A stretch of DNA of 64,000 nucleotides. Origin: Ktedonobacter racemifer DSM 44963. GTDB lineage: Bacteria; Chloroflexota; Ktedonobacteria; Ktedonobacterales; Ktedonobacteraceae. Positions within the stretch are counted from its first letter, which is position 1; every line of letters begins with the position of its first letter. Under the pieces are notes generated by a model, which was not told where the DNA came from, made no database searches, and worked only from the letters and a program-made list of their open reading frames with translations. Shown here in pieces: positions 36,337 through 46,091 of this stretch. A program made the translations under genes and the position numbers. The stretch lies in assembly GCF_000178855.1 (NCBI RefSeq), contig NZ_ADVG01000004.1, positions 372,001 through 436,000 on the forward strand, in the 5' to 3' direction.

Positions 36337-37300
36337 CGGTTTCGTTTCCTATCAAGGCGAACATTGTGAAACGACAGCTATGGGCAATTTGCTGCAATTT
36401 GCGGGAGTCCAGCTGTCGGAACCGATGCTGTTCGGACTTGGGCAAGGGCTCGGATTCATATATTGGGACTCAAAGGGGATGGACTTTCCGTTCATCGGAG
36501 GAAGGGTGAAACCGGATGAATTGACGGCCAATCTCGCCGCCCGGCTGGGGTTGACTGTCAGAATTCAAGAAACGTCGTCCGTCGATAAAGCGTGGCAGAA
36601 CGTACGGAGCTGCATCGAACACGGAATTCCGGTCGGGCTGAAATTGGACTCCTATTACTTGGACTATTTCACGAACAAAGTGCACTTTGCCGGTCACTAT
36701 GCGGTCCTATACGGTATCGATGACGAATACGCATATATGGCGGACACCAGACAACAGGGCGGACTGGTGAAGACGCGTTTGACCAGCTTGGCCGCGGCCA
36801 GAAACGCAAAGGGGTCCATGAGGTCCCGAAATCGTTCTTTTACGCTCGAGCCGATCGACGCCTTGCCGCCGCTCGTTCCAGCTGTACGCGCATCCTTGAC
36901 CAAGAATTCGTATGACTATTTGAACCCGCCCATTCGCAATATTGGGAACAAAGGCATAGTCAAAATGAGCGATGAAATCTTGAAGTGGCCTTCCCGTAGC
37001 AACAATATCGAACGTGATTTAGGCCTGACCGCTTTGCTGATGGAGCGTGCTGGAACCGGCGGCGCTTTGTTTCGGAATCTGTATCGGGATTTCCTGAAAG
37101 AATGCGTCGATCTGTTGGAAGACCCGAAAATCGAACAAGCCTACCGTTTGTTTACGGAAATCGCTCCAATGTGGGTCAGTGTTTCTGCTTCGATCGACCG
37201 TGCGGGAAGAACAGGTAACCAACAGGAGCTACAGCAGGCGTCGAAGCTTTTGCTCGAGATTGCGGATAAAGAACGCGCAGCTATGGAGCTACTATCCTGA
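36320..37300 (+). CDS. BtrH N-terminal / DUF4872 domain protein
   Basis: This 326-residue protein begins GKIIDGFVSYQGEHCETTAM and GNLLQFAG, the Cys-His motif region of the BtrH_N (papain-like) domain, then GIPVGLKLDSYYLDYF and HFAGHYAVLYGIDDEYAYMA (catalytic His) and a DUF4872-like helical C-terminus. BtrH transfers an acyl group from an acyl-carrier protein to an aminoglycoside in butirosin synthesis; relatives of this domain pair are mostly uncharacterised. Overlap with padR implies translational coupling and co-regulation. No carrier protein or other pathway gene is nearby, so the substrate is unknown. Confidence 0.75.
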   Translation: MGKIIDGFVSYQGEHCETTAMGNLLQFAGVQLSEPMLFGLGQGLGFIYWDSKGMDFPFIGGRVKPDELTANLAARLGLTVRIQETSSVDKAWQNVRSCIEHGIPVGLKLDSYYLDYFTNKVHFAGHYAVLYGIDDEYAYMADTRQQGGLVKTRLTSLAAARNAKGSMRSRNRSFTLEPIDALPPLVPAVRASLTKNSYDYLNPPIRNIGNKGIVKMSDEILKWPSRSNNIERDLGLTALLMERAGTGGALFRNLYRDFLKECVDLLEDPKIEQAYRLFTEIAPMWVSVSASIDRAGRTGNQQELQQASKLLLEIADKERAAMELLS

Positions 37301-37793
37301 CAATATTGCCCTTGTACCCCCTCCGGGAACGGATGCCTCAACATACAAGGCTCCGTGGATTCGTCTGAGAAGCAGAAAGCCTGTGCCTCAGCCGACTCCG
37401 CAGAGTCCTGACCTTGAGTGACCCATCATATCTTCCAAGCTCCGCTGCCTCGCGTGTCGGTTCTCCGCGCGAACGTGCTGCGAGCTGAACTGGCAGCGGC
37501 GAAGCATCTCCCTGGTCAAAAGAGGCCATGAGGAGAAAGATGTAAGATCATTCATGATAGCATATGGCGTTTGTTCGTTCCAGGGGAAATGGGGAAGGAA
37601 CTGTTCAAACTGAGTTGGCATGTCGCCTGCAAAACCCGACATGGTGGAAATTCCACGAGCACTGCTTGATCGTTTGACCGACACGCTCGCCTTTGCGGCG
37701 TAATATGGAGAAAGTCTAGCTAAACTTGTGTTTTAATCAGCGAAGTCAAACAAGCAAGCAGAACCTGACAAAACAAGCTGAATATGCGATACT
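37301..37793. other. Remnant-rich gap
   Basis: A plus-strand frame through the padR-operon end reads DNIALVPPPGTDASTYKAPW to 37420, possibly the tail of a lost protein. A minus-strand frame 37388-37684 has no recognised domain. Neither can be assigned. Confidence 0.3.
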
Positions 37794-39120
37794 ATGAGCA
37801 TGAATATCACTCCCCTGGAACCACTGACGAACTTCCGTCAGCAGATGTATCAACTCTTCACGCGGCGTCGCGATGCACTTTTTGACCTCACTGACGCCTT
37901 GCTTACGACTGGCACGGTTCTCTCCCCAGCACATTTGAGTCTGGCTGCCAGTTTTCAGCGGAGCTGGGGCAGCATCTACGATGCTCTGGTTGATGGGCAA
38001 ATCGATGGGCAAGCCGTCGAGACCTTGCTCGCCAAACATCCTCTGGAAGCAGGAGAGCCGATCTATGCCGTTGATGCGAGTGTCTGGGCTCGATGCGATG
38101 CCGAAACGAGTCCCCAACGCGCTTTTTATCATCATCCTTCCCGTCACTCGGCTGGTCAACCAATTGTGGCAGGTTGGGCCTATCACTGGATTACCCAGGT
38201 AAGCTTCGCTCACGACAGTTGGACCGCTCCGCGCAAAATCCGTCGTCTGAAGCCTGCTGACAACATCAATCAAGTTGCAGTCGAACAAATTAAAGAGCTG
38301 TTGCAAGAGTATCCCGATGATGCTCCTCTGCCGATCTTTGTCTTTGATGCAGGCTATGAGCCGGGACAACTGGCTCTTGCCTGGGGATCTCTACGAGCAG
38401 CCGCTCTCACTCGCTTACGATCGGGGCGCTGCTTTTACGCTGATCCTACGGAACTGGCTTCCACGGGACGCCCCCAAGACATGGACACAAGTTCGCTTGC
38501 GCTGATTCCACCACTTGGCTTGAGCCCGATCAGGAATATGCGACTGAGGATTCGCAGTATGGCCATGTTCATGTGCGTGCCTGGCACCGTCTCCACGCAA
38601 TCCCTCAGAATCATCCCAAACGCGGCACCCGTGGTCCACGACCGCTCATGCGTGGCACGTTGATCCTCCTTGAGGTCGCTCAGCTGCCCAAACGCACGCG
38701 TGTCCCTAAACAATTGTGGTTGTGGTGGCATGCTCCTCAACAGCCTCTCCTGTCGCTGGTCTGGCGCGCCTATGTCGCCCCCGCTTTACTTGGAGCACAC
38801 CTTTCGCTTTGTCAAATAGTTCCTCAACTGGACCTTGCCACGAGTACGTCACCCTGAACAGGCGGATCGCTGGACCTGGCTGGTCGCACTCGCATACACG
38901 CAACTGCGTCTGGCTCGCCCCCTTGTGGCTGATCACCGATTACTCTGGGAAAAGCCCTTGGCCGAGGGGAAGTTGACTCCCTATCGCGTGCGTCGCGCGT
39001 TTTCGTCACTTCTGAGACATCTCCCAGGGCTTGCAAATGTACCGAAACCTTGTGGACGATCGCCGGACGACCAAAAGGTCGCCTTTCTGGCCACGCACCG
39101 CGTTATCCTGCCGTGACACT
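37794..39120 (+). pseudogene. DDE transposase (NF041680/DDE_5-like), multiply frameshifted
   Basis: The front frame reads TNFRQQMYQLFTRRRDALFD and IYAVDASVWARCDAETSPQR, with IFVFDAGYEPGQLA as a second Asp. Later pieces in other frames give AYDRGAAFTLILRNWLPRDA, RGPRPLMRGTLILL, PKQLWLWWHAP, then EHTFRF and ADRWTWLVALAYTQLRLARP and a C-terminal PCGRSP. At least three frameshifts and a stop disrupt it. The family assignment (a DDE transposase common in Ktedonobacteria and actinomycetes) is from motif recall. Confidence 0.65.
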
Positions 39121-39240
39121 CCGCATCGGCTAAAGCCGAGCAGCTTCTGACACTGTGCCGTAGTCGGGTTCGTGAGACAGGTGGCGTAGCCACTACTCAA
39201 AGTGAACCCGTAGTTGGGACGCAATATCTGGGAAAGACGC
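39121..39240 (-). ncRNA. Candidate right end / guide (omega) RNA region of the TnpB element
   Basis: On the minus strand, after the TnpB stop, there are hairpins GTAGTGGCTACGCCAC and CTCGGCTTTAGCCGATGCGG. TnpB guide RNAs are transcribed from the 3' end of the gene and the right element end, with the guide just beyond it. The boundary and the guide were not mapped. Confidence 0.35.
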
Positions 39241-40725
39241 GCCCATCCGGCGCCTTCTCCCCTGGGCGGTGCCATGCCCGTTGGCATGATCTCCACGCCT
39301 GGCCGCAGGGATGGATGGTCCCATCTGGCGTTTGGCATCCTGGGAGATCCCAACACCTGAGTCTTTCGACTCCCTCTTCGCACGTTGCGAACGAGCATGA
39401 GGCTTTTCCTTCAACGGTTCTTGCGTCCGCTCGATCAAGCGCTGTCCGACACGGATACTGGCATTGCGGTCGGCATGATCGCGCATCTGGCATTGTGGGC
39501 ACAGACAGAGTGCGGCACCGGAGGTGTAGCCTTCCACAGGGTGTCCCTGATTATAGCGAATGACAGCAGCGTGACAGCGATGGCATTCTCTGCTCGTATT
39601 GCGCGGATTCACACGGCAGGTGATGATGCCGCCTGCATGCCAGGCTTTGTACGTTGCATAGCGGAACATGCGCCCCTTCATCCAGTAGGCGCATTTGGTA
39701 TTGCTCCGGCGCGAATACGTGCCCTTCTCCGGTTGCAGGTTGCCCAGATGTTCAAAAACCAGGATGCTCGCCTTGTGCTCGCTGGCGAACTGGACAATGC
39801 GAGCGCTCACCAGGTGCGCGATCTGCTCGTCCACGTGCCTGATCTTCGCCCAGAGGTCGGCATTGTCCTGTTCGTTCTCGGCGATGAGACCAGTCTGTGA
39901 TCGGTTGCGTGCAATGCGTCCAAGGAGTTGTTTCCTACAGCCCGATACCGCTGTGCCATTTCCGATGAAGGACGTAGCCAGGATGGTGCCGTCAACTGTC
40001 TGGACACTGCACACAGCGAGATGCTTGTCGAGATTGAGATCCACCGCACAGAGACGTGTCTGGGCGGTGGTGAGTTGCTCTCCGCTCTTTGCGGGAGTCT
40101 CGAAGGTCTTCTCAATGGGAGTATGCAGCCACCAGCGATCCCCCTTGCGAACAAGCTGTGGACTGCCCATCGCGTACCCATCGGGGAGCTCGCGACCGAG
40201 GATGTGGACTTTGAGCCAGGACCAGCACGAGCCGGTCCAGACCTTGAGCACGATACCATGCCTATGACGCTCACGCCAAAGGCTTGCGTAGAAGGGAACC
40301 GACTTCTTCCATGATCGGGGTGGGACTGGTGGCCGCTCCCGAAACGGCCTCTTCTTGCGCTTTTTCGTGTGTTTGGCTTCGTGTTTCTGCTTCCGTGCTC
40401 GCCATGTTTTGAGGGAGGAGAAAAATGCGCGGGCCGAACCAAGGGCCGCATTGATGGCGGCGCGTCTGAACATCGCCGGGATATCTGGCGCGAGATCGGT
40501 GAGCGGCATGATCGGATGGGGGCTAGACTCCGTTGCATGCGTGAGTTTCTCCAGGGCCGTGAGGGCCTGCTTGTTTTTGAGGGAAAGGAGACCCTCGTGC
40601 GCTTGAATACAGTCGAAATAAAAGGCCACGACACGATTGAAGAGGGCCTGATTTGCCGCGAAGTAGGCAGCATACTGCGGCGGATAGTGCAACGCCTGCC
40701 TGATGGTTTTCGTGGCTTTTGCCAT
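39193..40725 (-). CDS. tnpB: TnpB-type RNA-guided endonuclease (IS200/IS605-like)
   Basis: The 510-residue product starts at 40725 behind GAGAGGAGGTCCTGAAA. It has the RuvC-like triad: Asp in CAVDLNLDKHLAV (about 229), Glu in ILVFEHLGNL (about 325) and Asp in RDHADRNASIRVG (about 419), plus a zinc ribbon C381-x2-C384...C409-x2-C412. TnpB uses a guide RNA from the element's right end to cut DNA next to a short target motif, which helps the element persist after TnpA excision. No TnpA is present, so mobility would need TnpA from elsewhere. The extended tail after residue 440 is rich in Arg, Lys and Gly. Confidence 0.88.
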   Translation of the reverse strand: MAKATKTIRQALHYPPQYAAYFAANQALFNRVVAFYFDCIQAHEGLLSLKNKQALTALEKLTHATESSPHPIMPLTDLAPDIPAMFRRAAINAALGSARAFFSSLKTWRARKQKHEAKHTKKRKKRPFRERPPVPPRSWKKSVPFYASLWRERHRHGIVLKVWTGSCWSWLKVHILGRELPDGYAMGSPQLVRKGDRWWLHTPIEKTFETPAKSGEQLTTAQTRLCAVDLNLDKHLAVCSVQTVDGTILATSFIGNGTAVSGCRKQLLGRIARNRSQTGLIAENEQDNADLWAKIRHVDEQIAHLVSARIVQFASEHKASILVFEHLGNLQPEKGTYSRRSNTKCAYWMKGRMFRYATYKAWHAGGIITCRVNPRNTSRECHRCHAAVIRYNQGHPVEGYTSGAALCLCPQCQMRDHADRNASIRVGQRLIERTQEPLKEKPHARSQRAKRESKDSGVGISQDAKRQMGPSIPAARRGDHANGHGTAQGRRRRMGASFPDIASQLRVHFE

Positions 40726-40739
40726 TTTCAGGACCTCCT

Positions 40740-40910
40740 CTCACAAAATAGATGGTATCTCTCGTAGAGAATACTCTGCTGATGTGAAATTGTCAAACAT
40801 GTGTTCTATGAGTACTAGGTTTGATAAGGGCTCAAGCCCAATAACACGCCTCACCACGGTCTAAAGAACCGTGGCTTGCGGCGGGCTAAAGCCCTATCCT
40901 GTCAAAAAGG
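40740..40910. other. Left-end region of the TnpB element with hairpins
   Basis: CCACGGTTCTTTAGACCGTG (minus strand) and GGGCTTTAGCCC/GGGCTTGAGCCC hairpins lie upstream of tnpB. Subterminal hairpins of this type are recognised by Y1 transposases in IS200/IS605 elements. Confidence 0.35.
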
Positions 40911-40914
40911 CTGC

Positions 40915-41481
40915 TTAAATCCTCCGTTTTGCTTTTCTTTTTGGCTTGCGATCACCTTTTTTGGCCTCCGCTTCCCTTGTCGTGGTTAAAACGCAAGCTA
41001 AAAAGTGCAAGCATTGAAGATGATCAGCATTTGTATTGCAAGTAACAGGAGGATGAAAAAAAACTCCACAAACTATATGTCTGTAGGCTGAATCTCTTCT
41101 AAAACTGGCTGTGTTCAACTTATAATTTGTGAAAGGGTGGCAGAAATCGTAGCAAATATCATATTTACCATGCAATTCTCCTCGTTTCGTGATACGAACA
41201 GTGAGCGAAGGCATGCTATGTGTTTGAAATTCAATTGCGCTAATAGTGCCGCTTGCTCTTGGAGGGAATCTACGAACTTCGACCACCTTCCCAACTGTAT
41301 AGCGACATCGCCGTGCTAGTTGCCAGGGACGAATAATGCATCGTAGAATACACTGATAGCCTAAAATCAGGGCGATGCTAGTTCCAATCAACCAGAAGGG
41401 CCAGTTTGATAGAGTCAGAGAACTCCCATGAGTATCCATTTTGTATAAGTAACCATCACAAAGTATCATCATCTCTTGCAT
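40915..41481 (-). CDS. Possible membrane-anchored hypothetical protein
   Basis: The 188-residue frame has one hydrophobic helix (SNWPFWLIGTSIALILGYQC) followed by KVVEVRRFPPRASGTISAI and a basic end (KRKAKRRI). The VGKVVEVR.. pattern recalls DUF3592 proteins. No clear ribosome site was seen. It might be a chance frame. Confidence 0.3.
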   Translation of the reverse strand: MQEMMILCDGYLYKMDTHGSSLTLSNWPFWLIGTSIALILGYQCILRCIIRPWQLARRCRYTVGKVVEVRRFPPRASGTISAIEFQTHSMPSLTVRITKRGELHGKYDICYDFCHPFTNYKLNTASFRRDSAYRHIVCGVFFHPPVTCNTNADHLQCLHFLACVLTTTREAEAKKGDRKPKRKAKRRI

Positions 41482-41511
41482 ATCTCAAGCAGATAGAGTA
41501 TACTTGGATGT

Positions 41512-42120
41512 ATGAAGTTATCGAGTTATGCCAAGAAGATTGGGATCAGTTATAACAGCGCCTGGCGTATGTGGAAACGCGGCCAGATTCCCGGCTATCA
41601 ATTGCCCACCGGCACCGTGATCATTGATCCGCCAGAGCTTCGCTCGGTTCCGGTCCACGCCGTCGCTGTGTATGCTCGTGTTTCAAGCAGCGAAAACAAA
41701 GACAACCTGGAAAGGCAAGCCGAGCGACTGGTGACCTGGTGCAATGCCCAAGGCTGGTCGGTCAGCAAAGTCGTCAAAGAGTGCGGCAGTGGCATCAACG
41801 ATCAGCGGCCCAAGTTTCTGGCGCTGCTGGCAGATCCCAAAATCGGGCAGATCGTGGTTGAACACAAAGATCGCGCTTCTCGCTTTGGCGTGGCCTATAT
41901 TCAGACCTTGTTGGCTATGCAAGGACGGAAACTGGTCATCGTCAACACCGCTGATACCGCCGAAGATGATCTCATGGGCGATTTTATCAGCATCATTACC
42001 TCGTTTTGCGCTCGTCTTTATGGTCGCAGACAAGCCAAACGCAAGACGGAACAAGTGCTAGCGGCTTTGCAGCAGAATGGACCCGCCTGTGAGCAAGAAG
42101 CCCCAAAAAGCCTCGCTTGA
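41512..42120 (+). CDS. tnpA: IS607-family serine recombinase (TnpA)
   Basis: The 202-residue product has a MerR-like N-terminal helix-turn-helix (LSSYAKKIGISYNSAWRMWK) followed by a small serine-recombinase catalytic domain: AVYARVSSSENKDNLERQAE with the catalytic Ser, and EHKDRASRFGVAYIQTLL. This order is typical of IS607 TnpA, which uses Ser-mediated recombination with little target specificity. It overlaps tnpB by 44 bp, as usual for this family. Confidence 0.88.
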   Translation: MKLSSYAKKIGISYNSAWRMWKRGQIPGYQLPTGTVIIDPPELRSVPVHAVAVYARVSSSENKDNLERQAERLVTWCNAQGWSVSKVVKECGSGINDQRPKFLALLADPKIGQIVVEHKDRASRFGVAYIQTLLAMQGRKLVIVNTADTAEDDLMGDFISIITSFCARLYGRRQAKRKTEQVLAALQQNGPACEQEAPKSLA

Positions 42121-43534
42121 TGAGAAAAAAAAGCGCAAGCGCAAAAAGAAGACGAAGCAGACCATCACTCGAGCGGTGACCCATATCCGTCTCATTGAGG
42201 CCAATCCTGGCAAACTTGAGGCGCTCGATCAGCTTGTGGCGGTTTACTTGCCGCTGTGCCAACAGTACACCACCCTGTTTTGCGAGGCCGAGACAAGCCC
42301 GGACAAGTACCAAGAAACCGTCTTCAAAACCGATCTTTCCGACCGCTTGCATCGAGTGGCAATACAGCAAGCCGCAGGCATTGCCAAAAGCGTTCGCACC
42401 AATCGAGCGAACGCCTATCAGGCGTACCTGGAAGATGTGGCTGATTACGCTCAGGCTCAGGCGGAAGGCCGGATGTCCGCCTTCAAACGCCGCGAACCGA
42501 CCTGGACCGAATGGGATCTCCCTGTGCTGCGTGTGCCAGTCATCCAAGCCAATGTCAACGTGGTGGTGCTCGAGAAGTCGGAGGACTCCACGTTCGACTA
42601 CTGGCTGCGCGTGTCCACCTTAGATGTCGGGAATCCGCTTCGAGTCCCAGTCAAACTCGCCTCCTATCACAAACGAGCACTCGAAGGCCGCACGCTCAAT
42701 GCATCCACAACACTTCACAAGCGCAATGGAGTCTGGTGGCTGACGCTCTCCTTTGACGAGGACGTTCCTCTTCAAACCAAGCCTGACGCCCCTACAGTAG
42801 GCGTCGATGTGGGCATTGCCCATTTCCTCACGACCTCCACCAATAAAGCGTATGGCAGTTTTCATGGCAAGATGGCCCGACAGCACAAGCACGATCGGGA
42901 AAAGCGTCGCCGCAAGGCGAAACTGCGAGCCTGCCTGGAAAAGAAAGGCGTCCCAAAGGGCAAGCTTCCTTCGACAAGTTCTGAAACGTCGCAACGCTTG
43001 AGCCGTCACGTCAAGCAAGAGATCAACCGGGCGGTCAATGCGTTGGTCAAAGATCATCGAGATGCCAGACTCATTTATGAGGACCTCAATGTGGCCTCGA
43101 TGCGCTTCAAAGCAAGGGTGATGAACAGTTATCTGTATGCTTCTCACCTGGGGCATATCCCAGAGCAGCTGGCCTGGGCCGCCGCCAAACAGGGCATGGC
43201 AGCCCACACGGTCCGAGCCGCCTATTCCTCTCAGGAATGCCCCCGCTGCCATTATGTCGATCGCGCTAATCGGCCGAACCAGAAAACCTTCAAGTGCCTG
43301 GTCTGTGGTTACGCAGACCAGGCCGACCGCAAAGCCGCACAGACGCTCGCGGGACGCTGGGGGGATCGGAAACTGGCGGCATGTCGCTCGACCTCGGAGG
43401 TCAAGGCGCTCCTCATGACGCGGCATGAAGCGTGGAAACAGCAGAATCAGCAGAGGATCCAGGATGCCGGGCCTCCCGTCCAGTTGAGCTTCTGGGATCC
43501 CCCAGAGATGTTCCTGGAATCATCTCACGAGTGA
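42077..43534 (+). CDS. tnpB: IS607-associated TnpB RNA-guided nuclease
   Basis: The 485-residue product has a lysine-rich N-terminus (KKKRKRKKKTKQ), RuvC Asp in TVGVDVGIAHF (about 244), Glu in RLIYEDLNVA (about 335), a zinc ribbon QECPRCHYVD (C388, C391) with KCLVCGYADQ (C407, C410), and the last Asp in QADRKAAQ (about 417). It is coupled to the upstream recombinase by overlap. The 3' region after 43534 (CTCTCAGTAGAGAG hairpin) may hold the guide RNA and right end. Confidence 0.88.
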   Translation: MDPPVSKKPQKASLDEKKKRKRKKKTKQTITRAVTHIRLIEANPGKLEALDQLVAVYLPLCQQYTTLFCEAETSPDKYQETVFKTDLSDRLHRVAIQQAAGIAKSVRTNRANAYQAYLEDVADYAQAQAEGRMSAFKRREPTWTEWDLPVLRVPVIQANVNVVVLEKSEDSTFDYWLRVSTLDVGNPLRVPVKLASYHKRALEGRTLNASTTLHKRNGVWWLTLSFDEDVPLQTKPDAPTVGVDVGIAHFLTTSTNKAYGSFHGKMARQHKHDREKRRRKAKLRACLEKKGVPKGKLPSTSSETSQRLSRHVKQEINRAVNALVKDHRDARLIYEDLNVASMRFKARVMNSYLYASHLGHIPEQLAWAAAKQGMAAHTVRAAYSSQECPRCHYVDRANRPNQKTFKCLVCGYADQADRKAAQTLAGRWGDRKLAACRSTSEVKALLMTRHEAWKQQNQQRIQDAGPPVQLSFWDPPEMFLESSHE

Positions 43535-43685
43535 GCATCTCTCAGTAGAGAGAGGTGCATAGGATGCTCGTAGTGCATCCTCCCGCCTAGTCCGCTGTTT
43601 GGTAAACAGGCGTAGGTTAAAGTGAGAAGGATAATCATTGCAATAGATGGTTATGCTTTGATCAACTATCAGAGAATCCCAGAAA
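43535..43685. other. Right-end region of the IS607 element
   Basis: Hairpin-forming CTCTCAGTAGAGAG and GTTTGGTAAAC motifs follow tnpB. Guide RNA and element end are likely here but not mapped. Confidence 0.35.
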
Positions 43686-43819
43686 TGAGAGCAGTGGAGA
43701 GCAACGAAAGAACAAAAATGACGCTGCGCCAAATTATGTGAGAAAGCTCATCCTCTAAACAAGCTTGGTAGCGTGGCATGTTTTCTGAGAAACTGTCAAT
43801 TTTATCTGATAAATGACAA
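43686..43819 (+). repeat. Second copy of the 11.9-kb repeat block
   Basis: Gapless about 80 percent match to 11896-12029, ending AATGACA in both. Here it is followed by sequence that includes RIYKNGAQTFACG, related to the degenerate coding tail near 23.0 kb (opposite strand). Confidence 0.5.
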
Positions 43820-43975
43820 TGCGCTCCGATCTGTCCGAACCTTCGGCCCATGTTTTCATGTTGCAATGTCAGACACAACGAGTAAAAGCGGCACGACTAC
43901 ACAGCCGAATTTACAAAAACGGTGCGCAAACGTTCGCTTGTGGAGTGGGTTCTTAGGCTAACAATGGCTGCGCTG

Positions 43976-44041
43976 CTCATGATTGGCGCTGAATTCCCAC
44001 GTTTCGCGCTGATTTTGGCTCACTATTGGCGCTTATTACCA
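43976..44041 (+). repeat. Element end C: about 22-bp repeats ending in ATTACCAG
   Basis: GCTCATGATTGGCGCTGAAT, ACGTTTCGCGCTGATTTTGG and CTCACTATTGGCGCTTATTA, then CCAG, repeat at about 22-24 bp. They follow a coding tail like that at end B (23.0 kb). They look like a diverged end of the same transposon family as ends A and B. Confidence 0.45.
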
Positions 44042-44338
44042 GCTCCATCATAATCGGGAGCAAGAGATGAGCAATAATACTGCTTTTGCATAGAGTAACC
44101 GTTACCCTGCCCTTCATGTCAGCTCGTATACTAGGAGCATCGGTTCCAAGATGATGGTGAGGACGAGGTGACAGCAGCGGCATGACCGCGAACGTAAGAG
44201 AGTCCCCCATCATCCTGGGCTGGTTCAAGTTTGTACCGTATCCTGTGGCTTTGACCACGTATGACGAGCTTAGACAAACCTGGCCCTGGTTCCGAGACAA
44301 CACGGTGTTCTCCATTTTGCCCCCCTAGAAAGGAGGCT
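44042..44338. other. Upstream non-coding region of an IS110 element
   Basis: About 300 bp with no gene directly before the IS110 start. In IS110 elements this side carries the bridge RNA, so a structured RNA is plausible but was not demonstrated. Confidence 0.35.
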
Positions 44339-45368
44339 ATGATGGCCTCTCAAGCAGCATCGTACAACCTCTTCGTCGGAGTGGACATCGCGAAAGCTTC
44401 TGCCTCAGTGGCTTGGATGACTTCTGGTCGGAAGCCCTCTCGTGCCATGACGATTGAGCAGACCCCGCAGGGCTTCCGTTCTCTCCAGCAGCGGTTGCTC
44501 TCGACTGGCCATGCCGCGCGTACCATCTTGGTGGTGATGGAAGCGACAGGCTCCTACTGGATGAACTTGGCTCTGAGCCTCACACAAGCCGGCTTCCAGG
44601 TGAGCGTGATCAACCCGGCTCAAGCCCACCATGCGCGCTAAAGCGCTCCTCAAGCGGGCAAAGACCGATGCCATTGATGCACAAACGCTCACTCAGCTAG
44701 CCGCTTTGTTGCAACCAGCAGTGTGGAATCCTCCTCCGACAATGTTCGCAGAACTCTATCAGCGGCTTCTCGAACGAGAGAATCTCATCGGAATGCGTCA
44801 ACGGATTCGCAATCAACTGCATGCCCTCACCCATTGCCCCACGGTGATTGCCTCCGTTCGCAGGCGTATGGAGCACTTGATCGAGTCGCTGGCCAAGCAG
44901 ATCAGCGAGGTGGAGGCTGAACTGGATGCAGTTCTGGCGCTAGACGCGACCTGGGCCGCCTCTGTCACCCGACTCCAAACGATTACTGGGATTGGTCCGA
45001 TCACTGCGGCTTGGCTCGTAGTGACCACGCTTAACTTCACCATCTGTGAGACTGTGGAGGAACTGACAGCGTATGCCGGGTTGGCTCCTCATCCCTTCCA
45101 ATCGGGAACGAGCGTGCACGGGCGAGCAAGCATTGGGCATACGGGAAATGCTGCACTTCGTACAGCTGTGTATCTGGCAACCTTGAGTGCCGCTCAATAC
45201 AACCCCGTCATCAAAGCATTTTATGATCGATTGCGAGCTGCTGGCAAACCGATGAAGGTCGCTCGTTGTGCTGCTGCACGTAAGCTTCTGCACGTAGCTT
45301 GGGCTTGCATGAAAAACAAGGAGGACTTTGATCCGCAGTATGTGCCAAGACAACGGAATGTAGCCTGA
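44339..45368 (+). pseudogene. IS110-family transposase with one frameshift
   Basis: The ATG at 44339 (GAAAGGAGGC upstream) reads SYNLFVGVDIAKASASVAWM (Asp) and VVMEATGSYWMNLALSL (Glu) to HHAR, then a frameshift at about 44637. The second frame gives KALLKRAKTDAIDAQTLTQL (Asp..Asp) and the C-terminal TITGIGPITAAWLVVTTLNF, LTAYAGLAPHPFQSGTSVHG and ARCAAARKLLHVAW to 45368. One base correction would restore a normal transposase of about 343 residues, so it is either dead or a sequencing error. Confidence 0.8.
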
Positions 45369-45523
45369 TCATTTTACGCCTCAGTAGAAGAGCTTTTTTC
45401 TCCCCACACCCCAGCATTTTTTTGCCTCTTAAGCTCAGCCATTCTTCCTTGACAAACAATACCGTATCTTACGTAGCGCTGGGCCAAAAACCAGTGGATG
45501 GCAAATCTTTTCAGTTCACCGTT

Positions 45524-45605
45524 TTGGCCCTTGAGTATTAACGGACCGGAATACCACGCTAAATGCTTAGCGTGGTATTCCGGTCCGTTAATACTCAAGG
45601 GCCAA
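45524..45605. repeat. 82-nt perfect palindrome (copy 1)
   Basis: Two perfectly complementary 39-base arms (45524-45562 and 45567-45605) around ATGC. The arm contains CTTGAGTATTAACGGACCGG then AATACCACGC. A second copy with one mismatch and slightly shorter arms is at 46904-46975. Such long palindromes may be miniature transposable elements or bidirectional terminators. Confidence 0.85.
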
Positions 45606-45859
45606 TTTGCGGTATCGCGATGAGCTAAACATAAATAGCATTAAATATCATTATTTGTGTTTTATGTTAGGTTATGCTAGAATTTCGGTATACATGTTCT
45701 CTCCCGGGAATGAGCATACTGAACATGTAACAAAGGATTGAACAAGCCACGCAAAGGAGAATAGGAATGTAGGAAAAAACTGGTTCTTTCGATCCCTGAC
45801 ATAACCTGTGAGGGCTCTGTGAGCAACGCCCAGCAATCGCATCAATCGCTCGCTGGTGG

Positions 45860-45997
45860 GTGTAATGTGCGTATTGATCTGTCGACGAAAACGGTGCATT
45901 TGCACTATCAGCCCGATCAGCTTTCACACAGCCAGATCGAAACGGCGCTGGCCATAGCATCGCATCGTAAATACTCGCGTGAGGAGAGGAAGTGTTG
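45860..45997 (+). pseudogene. Possible heavy-metal-associated (HMA) domain remnant
   Basis: A plus frame reads VRIDLSTKTVHLHYQPDQLS and HSQIETALA, the second half of a copper-chaperone-like HMA domain (strand, then helix). The CxxC strand is missing. It is a fragment without start or ribosome site. Confidence 0.3.
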
Positions 45998-46091
45998 AGC
46001 ATCTTGCTTTGATTGTTCTGAACAGCTCTCATTTTCATGAGCAAGAGGTGCTGATACGTCTCTTGCTTCAAATCAGCAATGGAGGATGCAT

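Noticed and set aside
37388..37684. 98-residue minus frame next to the BtrH gene
   Set aside because: No recognisable domain and no ribosome site. Possibly degenerate transposon sequence, too weak to annotate.
41137..41319. Plus-strand 60-residue frame antisense to the 40915-41481 hypothetical
   Set aside because: No start signal or domain.
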